64,000 nucleotides of DNA from an uncultured Prevotellaceae bacterium (GTDB lineage Bacteria > Bacteroidota > Bacteroidia > Bacteroidales > Bacteroidaceae), in the NCBI GenBank assembly GCA_900316285.1, contig ONCG01000004.1, forward strand, positions 1 to 64,000. The letters run 5' to 3'. Positions 32,150 to 40,286 of this stretch are shown in pieces. The translations under genes and the position numbers were made by a program. The notes below the pieces were generated by a model that saw nothing but the letters and a program-made list of their open reading frames with translations, made no database searches and had not been told where the DNA came from. Each line of letters opens with the position of its first letter. Position 1 is the stretch's first letter.

Positions 32150-33007
32150 ATGATGAAAAAAGTATTTTTCGTAGCAGCTGCATTCATCGTGCTTGCAGCT
32201 ACAAGTTGTAAGAACGAGCCGCGTGTGGCTCAAGTAGCCGACACAACGACACGTGATTCATTGCAGAAGATCATTGACCAGAAGGACAATGAAATCAATG
32301 ACATGATGTCTACGCTCAACCAGATTCAGGAGGGCTTCCGCGAGATTGCCCAGGCTGAGAACCGTGTGAACATCGTCAAGGATGGCGAGCGCACCGACAA
32401 GGCCCAGCAGATTCGTGAGAACATCCAGTTCATTTCAAACACTATGAAGCGCAACCGCGAGCTTATCAACAAGCTGCAGCAGCAGGTGCGCGAGAGTTCG
32501 GTGAAGGGCGACCAGCTGAAGGCCACCATCGAGAGCATGGTGAAGCAACTCGAGGAGAAAGACCAGCAGTTGCAGCAGCTCCGTGCAGAACTCGACTCTA
32601 AGGACATCCACATCTCTGAGCTCGACGAGAAGATCTCGAACCTGAACACGCATGTTGAGGATCTGAAGACCGAGAGCAAGCAGAAGAGTGAGACCATTAG
32701 CAATCAGGACAAGCAGCTCAACACCGCTTGGTTTGTCTTCGGCACGAAGAAGGAACTCAAGGAGCAGCACATCATCGAGGGTGACCGCGTTCTGCAGTCG
32801 AACTTCAATAAGAGCTACTTCACGAAGATCGACATCCGCGTCGACAAGGAAATCAAGCTCTATTCGAAGTCGGCTAAGCTGCTGACCATGCATCCTTCAA
32901 GCAGCTACACCCTGCAGCAGGATGCCAACAAGCAGTATGTGCTGCGCATCACCAATCCGCAGTTGTTCTGGTCGACAAGCAAGTATCTGGTAGTGCTGGT
33001 GAAATAA
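32150..33007 (+). CDS. Coiled-coil lipoprotein of unknown function
   Basis: A 285-residue secreted lipoprotein: signal MMKKVFFVAAAFIVLAATSC with the lipid-modified cysteine at residue 20, then a long heptad-patterned coiled coil (about 35-190) rich in Glu, Gln and Lys (for example QLEEKDQQLQQLRAELDSKD). The C-terminal domain begins with TAWFVFGTKKELKEQHII and includes SSSYTLQQDANKQYVLRI. This pattern is common in Bacteroidales proteins of unknown role. The gene follows rsmI by two bases, so the pair is one operon, and a bidirectional terminator follows. Confidence 0.85.
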   Translation: MMKKVFFVAAAFIVLAATSCKNEPRVAQVADTTTRDSLQKIIDQKDNEINDMMSTLNQIQEGFREIAQAENRVNIVKDGERTDKAQQIRENIQFISNTMKRNRELINKLQQQVRESSVKGDQLKATIESMVKQLEEKDQQLQQLRAELDSKDIHISELDEKISNLNTHVEDLKTESKQKSETISNQDKQLNTAWFVFGTKKELKEQHIIEGDRVLQSNFNKSYFTKIDIRVDKEIKLYSKSAKLLTMHPSSSYTLQQDANKQYVLRITNPQLFWSTSKYLVVLVK

Positions 33008-33076
33008 ACCGGTACTTCGAGTGCCTTGGCTCATAACAGCTAGGCACTTCACAGTATTTGTTGAACAAAAAAAATA

Positions 33077-33128
33077 CGGCGATAGCATGGGAGAAAATCA
33101 TCCCTCGTGCTATCGCCGCTTGTTTTTT
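33077..33128. terminator. Bidirectional rho-independent terminator
   Basis: CGGCGATAGCA (33077-33087) pairs perfectly with TGCTATCGCCG (33108-33118). There is an A-run before the stem and a T-run after it, so it can end both the rightward lipoprotein transcript and the leftward tadA transcript. Confidence 0.9.
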
Positions 33129-33146
33129 TGAAATGGCAATTCGCTT

Positions 33147-33602
33147 TTATCGCCGCTTATTCTTGAAAAAGTCCTGCATGAGCGTACGGCAATCGTCCTC
33201 GCATACTCCAGAGGTGACCTGGCATCGCGGGTGCAGCACATCGGGAGCAAAGCGTTTGTAGCCACGCTTCTCATCGGGAGTGCCATAGACAATGCGGCTA
33301 ATCTGCGACCAGCCAAGGGCGCCAGCACACATCGGGCAGGGCTCCACGGTGACGTAGAGCGTGCAGTCCTGCAGATATTTCCCACCGAGCTGATTGGCTG
33401 CAGCCGTGATGGCCTGCATCTCGGCATGAGCTGTCACATCGTTGAGTGTCTCCGTCAAGTTGTGAGCACGTGCAATGATGCGTCCCTGGCAGGTGATAAC
33501 GGCACCAATGGGAATCTCATCTTCACGTCTGGCAGCATCAGCCTCTGCCAGTGCCATTTTCATGAAGTATTCGTCTTTTTTCTGAAGTTCTTCTGTTGTC
33601 AT
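33147..33602 (-). CDS. tadA: tRNA adenosine deaminase/nucleoside deaminase
   Basis: A zinc-dependent deaminase that makes inosine at the wobble position of tRNA-Arg(ACG). The 151-residue protein has the catalytic HAE (VTAHAEMQAI) and the zinc-binding PCPMC (TVEPCPMCAGAL), and the family pattern DEIPIGAVI near the N-terminus. The ATG at 33602 is chosen because the frame upstream enters yraN in antisense. The -7 box ends five bases before the ATG, so the mRNA is probably leaderless. Other cytidine/guanine deaminases share these motifs, but size and start favour TadA. Confidence 0.92.
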   Translation of the reverse strand: MTTEELQKKDEYFMKMALAEADAARREDEIPIGAVITCQGRIIARAHNLTETLNDVTAHAEMQAITAAANQLGGKYLQDCTLYVTVEPCPMCAGALGWSQISRIVYGTPDEKRGYKRFAPDVLHPRCQVTSGVCEDDCRTLMQDFFKNKRR

Positions 33603-33607
33603 GCTTG

Positions 33608-33615
33608 CAAAATTA
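33608..33615 (-). promoter_or_regulatory. -7 promoter box of tadA
   Basis: TAATTTTG on the minus strand; only five bases separate it from the ATG. No clear -33 TTTG is visible. Confidence 0.65.
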
Positions 33616-33648
33616 CACATTTCTTTTTGAAGTATGAAAAATATTGTG

Positions 33649-33656
33649 TATTTTTG
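33649..33656 (+). promoter_or_regulatory. -7 promoter box of yraN
   Basis: TATTTTTG with TTTTG at 33625-33629, 19 bases upstream, divergent from the tadA promoter. Confidence 0.7.
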
Positions 33657-33687
33657 CATGAAAATAATCCATGATAACAAGTAGCTG

Positions 33688-34068
33688 ATGGCACAACATA
33701 ACGACACGGGCAATTGGGGCGAGGAGATGGCAGCCCGACATCTATGCAGCAAGGGATACACCATTCGCGATAGAAACTGGCGACTAGGACATCGCGAGAT
33801 TGACATCGTGGCTCTTTCTGAAGACATGCGCACCCTTGTCTTCGTCGAAGTGAAAACGCGTCTGTCTGATGAGGTTGCCTCGCCTGAAGATGCTGTCGAC
33901 CGCAAGAAGATTCGCAACATCGGCTATGTGGCCAATTCCTACATCAAGCAGAATCGTATTGTGCTCGACACTCGGTTTGACATCATCACGGTCATTGGAA
34001 AGGAGGGCGACCCCTCACCCAAAATAGAACACTGGGAGGATGCCTTCAACCCGATGCTGGCGTATTAA
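33688..34068 (+). CDS. YraN/UPF0102 family protein
   Basis: A 126-residue predicted nuclease-fold protein. Conserved parts are NWGEEMAARHLCSKGYTI, NWRLGHREIDIVA and VFVEVKTR; the D and E..K match the restriction-endonuclease-like active site of the UPF0102 family. The function is not established in general. It is the first gene of a rightward group with birA and pyrH. Confidence 0.9.
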   Translation: MAQHNDTGNWGEEMAARHLCSKGYTIRDRNWRLGHREIDIVALSEDMRTLVFVEVKTRLSDEVASPEDAVDRKKIRNIGYVANSYIKQNRIVLDTRFDIITVIGKEGDPSPKIEHWEDAFNPMLAY

Positions 34069-34078
34069 TCGTTTTATC

Positions 34079-34133
34079 GATTCTCATCAACTCCCGTTGA
34101 ATCCCATCAATTCCCATTCATTCCCAAAATAGA
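34079..34133 (+). repeat. Tandem CATCAATTCCC repeat before birA
   Basis: CTCATCAACTCCC, GAATCCCATCAATTCCC and ATTCATTCCC follow one another, a unit of about 10-16 bases poor in G, ending a few bases before the start codon at 34141. Confidence 0.7.
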
Positions 34134-34140
34134 AAGAATA

Positions 34141-34863
34141 ATGGAAGTAAAGCTGATCAGACTTGAAGAAGTAGACTCCACGAACAACTACCTCCGCAAC
34201 TACACACCTGCAGAGGGCGAGGAGGCGACGCTTTGCATTGCTGAATTCCAGCATGCGGGGCGTGGCTGTGGAACCAATAGCTGGGAGTCGGAACGTGGTA
34301 AGAACCTGTTGTTCTCGCTTCTCATTCACCCGCAGGAGATTGCAGCCCGCGATCAGTTCCACATCTCCATGAGTATTGCCCTTGCCGTATGTGATGCGCT
34401 CACCTCTTTTGGCATTGGCGACATCCGTGTGAAATGGCCAAACGATGTCTATTGGCGCGACAAGAAGATTTGCGGCATCCTCATAGAGAACCGCCTGGCA
34501 GGGTCTTTCATCCGCGATAGCATCATCGGCATTGGTCTCAACGTGAACCAACAGCAGTTCGTGAGCGATGCTCCAAACCCAGTTTCGATGCGTCAGATTT
34601 TAGGATATGATGTTGATCGCGAGCAAGTGCTCCGCCGCATTGTTGATGCCTTCAAGTTCTCACCGTGCATGATAGACTTCACCGCCATGCGCTACAATGC
34701 CATGCTCTATAGAAAGGGTGGGGGACTGTTCACTTTCATCGACGCAGAAGGCGAGTTTCAGGCAGAGATAATGGGTGTCGACAACGATGGACATTTGAAT
34801 CTGAAACGCGCTGACGGCCGTCTGGTGCAGTATGCATTCAAGGAAGTGCAGTTTGTGATTTAG
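34141..34863 (+). CDS. birA: Biotin--protein ligase
   Basis: Attaches biotin to acceptor carboxylase domains through biotinyl-AMP. The 240-residue group I enzyme lacks the N-terminal DNA-binding domain. Diagnostic motifs are EVDSTNNYLRNY, the adenylate loop AGRGCGTNSWES, KWPNDVYWRDKKICGIL and IGIGLNVNQ. The C-terminal SH3-like domain ends in YAFKEVQFVI. A short tandem repeat directly precedes the start. Confidence 0.95.
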   Translation: MEVKLIRLEEVDSTNNYLRNYTPAEGEEATLCIAEFQHAGRGCGTNSWESERGKNLLFSLLIHPQEIAARDQFHISMSIALAVCDALTSFGIGDIRVKWPNDVYWRDKKICGILIENRLAGSFIRDSIIGIGLNVNQQQFVSDAPNPVSMRQILGYDVDREQVLRRIVDAFKFSPCMIDFTAMRYNAMLYRKGGGLFTFIDAEGEFQAEIMGVDNDGHLNLKRADGRLVQYAFKEVQFVI

Positions 34864-34927
34864 CGGCAATTGCAGCATAAATGGAAACTTTCCTTGCAAA
34901 AGGAGTGTGTTTCTCAGTTTTTTTTCT

Positions 34928-34935
34928 TACCTTTG
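34928..34935 (+). promoter_or_regulatory. -7 promoter box of pyrH
   Basis: TACCTTTG followed by a leader of about 30 bases; a TTG lies about 20 bases upstream. Confidence 0.65.
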
Positions 34936-34966
34936 GCAAATAATTCCAGGTTAAACTATCATTATT

Positions 34967-35677
34967 ATGGCAAGATTTAAAAGAATACTATTGAAACTGA
35001 GCGGTGAGAGCCTCGCCGCCGGTACAGGATTTGGCATCGACACACAGCGCCTCTCGGAGTATGCTGAGCAGATCAAGGAGATTCACGACATGGGTGTCGA
35101 GATTGGAATCGTCATTGGCGGTGGAAACATCTTCCGTGGACTGAGTGGTGCCAAGAAGGGCTTCGACCGCGTGAAAGGCGACCAGATGGGAATGATGGCA
35201 ACCGTCATCAACTCGCTGGCTCTCTCGTCGGCTCTCGATGCAGCAGGTGTTCCCAACCAGGTGCTCACGGCCATTCGCATGGAGCCCGTTGGTGAGTTCT
35301 ACACCAAATGGCGTGCCATCGACCTGATGAAGGCAGGCAAGGTGTGCATCTTCTCTGCTGGAACAGGGTCGCCTTATTTCACCACCGACACTGGTTCCAG
35401 CCTGCGCGGTGTAGAGATCGAGGCCGATGTAATGCTTAAAGGTACGCGTGTGGATGGTGTCTACACCGCCGACCCAGAGAAAGACCCCACGGCCACGAAG
35501 TTCACCGACATCACATATGCCGAGGTGCTGGCTCGCAACCTGAAGGTGATGGACCTCTCAGCCATCTGCATGTGTCAGGACAACAACCTTCCCATCTATG
35601 TCTTCAACATGGACATCGTAGGCAACCTGCGTCGCGTGATGGAAGGCGAAGAGATCGGCACGTTGGTGCATCAGTAG
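34967..35677 (+). CDS. pyrH: UMP kinase
   Basis: Hexameric UMP kinase for pyrimidine nucleotide synthesis. The 236-residue protein starts MARFKRILLKLSGESLA and contains VIGGGNIFRG, GDQMGMMATVINSLAL, SAGTGSPYFTTDT and DGVYTADPEKDPTA, all typical of bacterial PyrH. The next gene upstream is birA; nothing rightward follows for several kilobases. Confidence 0.97.
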   Translation: MARFKRILLKLSGESLAAGTGFGIDTQRLSEYAEQIKEIHDMGVEIGIVIGGGNIFRGLSGAKKGFDRVKGDQMGMMATVINSLALSSALDAAGVPNQVLTAIRMEPVGEFYTKWRAIDLMKAGKVCIFSAGTGSPYFTTDTGSSLRGVEIEADVMLKGTRVDGVYTADPEKDPTATKFTDITYAEVLARNLKVMDLSAICMCQDNNLPIYVFNMDIVGNLRRVMEGEEIGTLVHQ

Positions 35678-35685
35678 AGAGTCCA

Positions 35686-35792
35686 CCCCCATCCCGCCTC
35701 CGTCGCAAATGGGGGATTTTGCTCCTCTTTGTGGGGCCGCAGCCACACCCGTGGCAGCTCTGAAACCCCAGTCGCCCCAAGGGAGGAGGGCT
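35686..35792. repeat. C/G-rich intergenic repeat remnant
   Basis: Contains CCACCCCCATCCCGCCTCC near the left end and GTCGCCCCAAGGGAGGAGG near the right end. Similar C-run/G-run blocks appear at 17641-17668 and in the tsaD insertion. It probably belongs to a repeat family but is degraded. Confidence 0.5.
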
Positions 35793-35907
35793 TGAATACT
35801 CCCAACACATGAAGAGGATGTGCCTCTGACACACCCTCAAACTATGAATGTACTTGTTTCTTTAGGATTTCATTTCTGCGAAACAATTAGTGGAAACAAA
35901 GGCGATA

Positions 35908-36099
35908 TTACCATTCCTTGTCCCAGACGCTTGACCCCTTTGCATGTGCTTCGTCGTCGTCGCCGCCTTCGCCGCCTTCGCCGCCGTAACCGATTCCTGC
36001 ATTGCCGTCGATTGTGTGAACGACATCACTTCCAGCTAGTAACTGGCATTCGTGGAGAAAACAAATTGCTTTCGTTGTGGGTCGAATATACTTTTTCAT
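35908..36099 (-). CDS. Short secreted-type peptide, LLAGS/WDKEW family, unknown function
   Basis: A 63-residue protein with a basic start (MKKYIRPTTKAICFLHE), an LLAGS motif at about 21-25, a Gly/Asp/Glu-rich middle (GYGGEGGEGGDDDE) and an aromatic, acidic end (SSVWDKEW). Similar short proteins with this layout occur in Prevotella and Bacteroides from memory; no function is known to me. The start at 36099 overlaps the stop codon of the upstream surface-protein gene (ATGA) and has a rare strong ribosome site (AGGAGGT), so translation is probably coupled. The last 30 codons are repetitive GCC-type triplets. Confidence 0.7.
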   Translation of the reverse strand: MKKYIRPTTKAICFLHECQLLAGSDVVHTIDGNAGIGYGGEGGEGGDDDEAHAKGSSVWDKEW

Positions 36100-37638
36100 T
36101 TCAGTACCTCCTTTCTTCCGTTGTGAATATAAATTCCTTTCTTGCTGGGTTTCTTGCTCAGGCGAATGTCGTCGAGCGAGTACCAATTGTCTGACTTGTC
36201 AGACTGCTTGGAGACCTCGAGAATCCCTGTGGTGTTCTCGTCGCCGAAGTTCAGCACAAACGCCTTGACCTGGCTGGCAGGCGTGCCAGCGACGAGGCTT
36301 CCTAACATTCAAAGTAGGCGCGGAAGGCTTTCACTTGGAAGTTCTTGTTCTTGGGTTAGTAGAGCTTGTCGTCGGCGCCGAGGTAGAGCTTGTAGTGAGG
36401 TCGGTGTAGATGTTCTCGGGCTTGAATGTGCCGCTGAACTCCACGAGTTGTTTTATTTTGTAGCCACGTTGGGTGATATCAACGTTCTCTACCCTGACGG
36501 CAGGGAAGACGGGATTCACGATGTTTTCTCCACCCGGTTTCTCAGGCGTGCCCCAGCGGACGATGAAGGGGGTGCCTGAAAAAACCTCATCTATTTTTAT
36601 GAAGTCGAGGGTCAGCGTGCCGGTCGTTCTGTCGAAGCCCGAATTGCCGAAAGATGAGATGTCAAGCGTCCTCACCTCGGCATTTTCAAGCAGGGTGCCC
36701 GTGAAGTCTCTCAGGTCGAAGGGCAGGCAGAGGGTGTTCCAGGTGCCGTCCTTATAGAGTGTGCGACCGTTGATGCAGACGCTATAGGTTATGTTCTTTG
36801 ATAGGGCATCAATGGCGGCGATGGCGTCGGTGTTGTCGACATTGTCGAGCAGAGCAGGCTTGGCTCCATCAGGGTCGCTTTGCTCCAAATACGAGCCTTC
36901 ATATTGCGAACAGCCTACTTCGGTAGCGTTCTCCACGCCACCCACGTTGCAGGCGGTGTAGTAGTTGTTCTGAAGGGTGCCTTCGTTGATGCCGACCACT
37001 GCGCCGTATGTAGGACCATATTGGCTTTCGTAAGCAGGAATCGTGGCACCAGCGACAATACAGTTTTTCACGGTGGCTGTATTACCACCATAGGTATAAT
37101 TATAACCAACGATGCCTCCGTATCCAGAACAATTGGTTAAGTCGCCCTCGATGGTGAGCGTGGCGGCGCTGAAGCAATCGCTTACGACGGCATTCTCGCC
37201 AGAGTTGTCGCCCACGATGCCGCCATGATAAGCAGCTCCGTCGGCAACAGCACGGATGATCACCGACGATGTGGCATGGCAGTTTGTGACGGTGCCGTTG
37301 TCGTTATAGCCCACGATGCCGCCCACGTAAGTATTACCGGTAATGCTGGCATCAGTCAGGATGACGTTCTTCACCTCAGCGCCCGGAGCCAAGTAGCCGA
37401 AGAGTCCTTGGTAATTGTCCTCTTGTCCGCCGCCCTTGTAGATACGGATGCCGCTAATGGTGTGACCGTTGCCGTCGAAGTGGCCTCCGAAATATCTAAT
37501 ATCATCATCATTGCCGATGGCCGTGAAGTTGCTCTCTGTTTCGCCAAGTCCATCGTAACTGAAAGTGATGTCGTTCATCACCTTAAAGTACTTGTCCGAA
37601 AAAACAACCTACTTTTCGCTCCCTATTTTGTTTTTCAT
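36096..37638 (-). pseudogene. Broken GLUG-repeat surface protein gene
   Basis: The remains of a secreted surface protein. The longest open part (36331-37581) has the GLUG-type repeats HTISGIRIYKGGGQEDNYQG, NTYVGGIVGYNDNGTVTNC and YGGIVGYNYTYGG, and then the usual C-terminal part (TLCLPFDLRDFTGTLLENA). Damage is visible at several places: a residual start (MKNKIGSEK, at 37638) followed by TAG and no signal peptide; a frame change near 36391-36395 (the other frame reads KLYLGADDKLY); TAA at 36356-36358; and another stop/frame change near 36302. The last piece (36096-36308) reads ASQVKAFVLNFGDENTTGI. It is upstream of and coupled to the short peptide gene. Confidence 0.8.
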
Positions 37639-37672
37639 ATGCTTTTGCAAAGTGGGAATAGGGAGGAGATCA

Positions 37673-37713
37673 TAAAAAAATCGGGCAGTCAGCAGAAGCT
37701 GGCTGTCCGATTC
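37673..37713 (-). terminator. Rho-independent terminator downstream of htpG
   Basis: On the minus strand CGGACAGCCAGC pairs, with two mismatches, with GCTGACTGCCCG, followed by ATTTTTTT. It lies about 110 bases after the htpG stop codon, beyond a family B repeat. Confidence 0.75.
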
Positions 37714-37776
37714 GGTTTTTATGTATTTCTCCCGTTGTGGGGGTATAGGCCCGTTGTGGGATTTTGGGCTGTTGCT

Positions 37777-37805
37777 CGGGCAGACACGGGGGGTCTGCCC
37801 CTACA
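37777..37805. repeat. Family B repeat, copy 2
   Basis: A short copy: CGGGCAGACACGGGGGG then TCTGCCCCTACA, 16 bases from the htpG stop codon. Confidence 0.75.
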
Positions 37806-37821
37806 AGAGGGTGAGCATTAA

Positions 37822-39876
37822 CTACTTGATGAGGTCGACGGAGCGCTTCAGGAAGGCATCGAGGGCGGCACCTTTCAGCATGCCGTTCTGCAACAGGGCG
37901 AGGTCGATGAGCTGATGAACGATGCTGTTCCCTTTGGCGTAGTCGGCCAGCAGGGCGTTCTTCTTGTCCTTCTGCTCGCTGACGGCCTTCTCGGCTTCTG
38001 CCTTCTGGTCGCGGTCCTCCTGCGTGAGCTCGTCGTACTTCTTCTTGTCCTGCGTCTGCTTGATGGCAGCGAGGCGAGCCTCCTGGCCTTTCAGCTCGGC
38101 GAGGATGGGCTTCAGAGCCTCTGCGGTATTGCTCTCGGTGTCGGCAAGCACACGCTTTACCAACTCGTGGTCGGCATTCAGCACGATGCTATACATGTCG
38201 GGCATCTGTGCATAGAAGCCCATACCACTCTGATAGCGGCTCATGTCCTTCATACGGCGCATGTATTCGCTCTGCGTGATCAGCACGGGCTGAGCCTGCT
38301 CGCCCAGCGACTGCACCTCGACGGAGAACTCCGTCTTGTCCATCTTCGGCATCTGCGAACGGAACACTTGTGACAAACTGTCAGTCTGCTCTACGCTCAG
38401 TCCCGTCTGCTTGCGATCTTCCTTCATGATGAGACGGTCGATGATGTCGCCGTCAACGCGTGTGAACTTCGTCTTCTCGAGCTTTTGTTCCAGCATCTGA
38501 GCCACGGCCGTGTCGAGCTGTCCGTCGAAGAGCAGCACGCTATAACCCTTCTGGCGGGCGGTCTCGATGTAGGAGTACTGCTCCTCCTTGTTGTTGGCAT
38601 AGAGATAGACGAGAGTGCCGTCCTTGTCGGTCTGCTCGCCCTGAATGAGCGTCTTGTATTCGTCGAGGGTGAAATACTTGCCGTCGACGTCCTTCAGCAG
38701 GGCGAAGTCCTTGGCACGATCGTAAAAGTCGTCCTGTGTGAGCATGCCGTAGTTGATGAAGATCTTCAGGTCGTCCCATTTCTCCTCGTATTCCTTACGG
38801 TTTTCGGCGAAGATGCTCTTCAGGCGGTCGGCCACTTTCTTCGTGATGTAAGTGGAGATTTTCTTCACGTTGGCATCGCTCTGTAGATAGGAACGCGAGA
38901 CGTTCAGCGGGATGTCGGGCGAGTCGATGACGCCGTGGAGGAGCGTGAGGAACTCAGGCACGATGCCTTCCACCTGGTCGGTGACGAACACCTGGTTGCA
39001 GTAGAGCTGAATCTTGTTCTTCTGCAGGTCGATGTTCGACTGGATGCGCGGGAAGTAGAGGATTCCCGTGAGGTTGAAGGGGTAGTCGACGTTCAGGTGA
39101 ATCCAGAACAACGGCTCGTCCTGCATGGGGTAGAGGGTGCGATAGAACGTCTTGTAGTCCTCGTCCTTCAGCGTCGACGGAGTCTTTGTCCACAGGGGCT
39201 CTACGTTGTTGATGATGTTATCCTCATCGGTGTCCTGCATCTTTCCATCCTTCCACTCCTGCTTCTTGCCGAAGCTCACGGGCACGGCCATGAACTTGCA
39301 GTATTTCTGCAGCAGGTTCTCGATGCGCTGGCGCTCGAGGAACTCCTTGCAGTCGTCGGCGATGTGGAGAATGATATCGGTACCGCGGTCCTCGCGCTCA
39401 GCATCTTCGATGGTGAACTCAGGACTGCCGTCGCAAGTCCAGCGTACGGCCTGAGCACCTTCCTGATAGGAGCGGGTGACGATTTCCACCTTCTCGCTGA
39501 CCATGAATGCCGAGTAGAAGCCCAGTCCGAAGTGACCGATGATGGCGTTGGCAGACTCCTTGTATTTATCGAGGAAGTCGGTAACGCCCGAGAAGGCAAT
39601 CTGGTTGATGTACTTGTCGATTTCCTCGGCCGTCATGCCGATGCCTCGGTCGCTGATGGTGAGCGTCTTTGCCTTCTCGTCGAGGGCTACGCGAACAGTC
39701 AAGTCGCCCAGCTCACCCTTGTAGTCGCCGCGATCGGCCAGCGTCTTCATCTTCTGTGTGGCATCGACGGCGTTCGAGATCATCTCGCGCAGGAATATTT
39801 CATGATCGCTGTAGAGAAACTTTTTGATGACGGGGAATATGTTCTCTGTCGTAACCCCGATGTTACCTTTTTGCAT
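37822..39876 (-). CDS. htpG: Molecular chaperone HtpG (Hsp90)
   Basis: ATP-dependent Hsp90 chaperone. The 684-residue protein has the N-terminal GHKL ATPase (EIFLREMISNAVDATQK with the catalytic Glu and Asn, DRGIGMTAEEI, HFGLGFYSAFMVS), the middle domain (ILYFPRIQSNIDL, YCNQVFVTDQ, DIPLNVSRSYLQ) and the C-terminal dimerisation domain ending AFLKRSVDLIK. Relative to E. coli HtpG it has a Lys/Glu-rich insertion near residue 630 (KKKYDELTQEDRDQKAEAEK). It stands alone between repeat-rich spacers. Confidence 0.97.
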   Translation of the reverse strand: MQKGNIGVTTENIFPVIKKFLYSDHEIFLREMISNAVDATQKMKTLADRGDYKGELGDLTVRVALDEKAKTLTISDRGIGMTAEEIDKYINQIAFSGVTDFLDKYKESANAIIGHFGLGFYSAFMVSEKVEIVTRSYQEGAQAVRWTCDGSPEFTIEDAEREDRGTDIILHIADDCKEFLERQRIENLLQKYCKFMAVPVSFGKKQEWKDGKMQDTDEDNIINNVEPLWTKTPSTLKDEDYKTFYRTLYPMQDEPLFWIHLNVDYPFNLTGILYFPRIQSNIDLQKNKIQLYCNQVFVTDQVEGIVPEFLTLLHGVIDSPDIPLNVSRSYLQSDANVKKISTYITKKVADRLKSIFAENRKEYEEKWDDLKIFINYGMLTQDDFYDRAKDFALLKDVDGKYFTLDEYKTLIQGEQTDKDGTLVYLYANNKEEQYSYIETARQKGYSVLLFDGQLDTAVAQMLEQKLEKTKFTRVDGDIIDRLIMKEDRKQTGLSVEQTDSLSQVFRSQMPKMDKTEFSVEVQSLGEQAQPVLITQSEYMRRMKDMSRYQSGMGFYAQMPDMYSIVLNADHELVKRVLADTESNTAEALKPILAELKGQEARLAAIKQTQDKKKYDELTQEDRDQKAEAEKAVSEQKDKKNALLADYAKGNSIVHQLIDLALLQNGMLKGAALDAFLKRSVDLIK

Positions 39877-40280
39877 AGTTGTATGTAATTTTTATGTTTC
39901 GACTTTCTGAATTGCAAGTTTCTGCAAAGCCTCCTTGCAAATTACGTGCCAAAACGAATGGGGGGCGTTCGTTAACCGTAGGGGCAGACCCCCGTGTCTG
40001 CCCGTTTCCTATCCGCAATGCGGGCTTTTAAAAAACATAAGAAAACAGAGAAAACATAAGAAAACAATATTATATTGTTCGGGCAGACACCGGGGGCTGC
40101 CCCTACGCGAGGGGACTACAAATTGACTCCTTGCTCTATTTTGACACACCCACGTTTTCTATCCGCAATGCGGGCTTTTAAAAAGGTTTTTATATACTTT
40201 TTGACCCTCACATGTAGGGACGCGGCGTGCCGCGTATTTGGATTTAGCTTTTCCCCTCCAGAACGCGGCACGCCGCGTCC
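39877..40280. other. Intergenic region between the maturase and htpG, filled with repeats
   Basis: It contains the htpG leader (39877-39960), two inverted family B copies (39978-40004 and 40080-40106), a 24-base direct repeat (40011-40034 and 40161-40184, ATCCGCAATGCGGGCTTTTA) and a family A palindrome (40212-40286). I see no gene. Confidence 0.8.
39978..40106. repeat. Family B repeats, copies 3 and 4, in inverted orientation
   Basis: GTAGGGGCAGACCCCCGTGT at 39978 faces GACACCGGGGGCTGCCCCTA near 40106. Between them are 75 AT-rich bases with AACATAAGAAAACA repeated. The inverted pair could form one larger element like the one at 62793-62889. Confidence 0.75.
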
Positions 40281-40286
40281 CTACAT
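40212..40286. repeat. Family A palindromic repeat, copy 2
   Basis: Arms ATGTAGGGACGCGGCGTGCC and its near complement at the right end, with the centre (TTTAGCTTTTCCCC) in the opposite orientation to the other copies. Its right terminus CTACAT supplies the last codon and the stop codon (ATG TAG) of the sulfatase-maturase gene. Confidence 0.85.

Noticed and set aside
33603-33920. 105-residue N-terminal extension of tadA
   Set aside because: It is antisense to yraN and spans the divergent promoters; the deaminase core starts at 33602.
37613-37820. A gene in the region between the broken surface gene and htpG
   Set aside because: It contains only the residual start, a terminator and a family B repeat.
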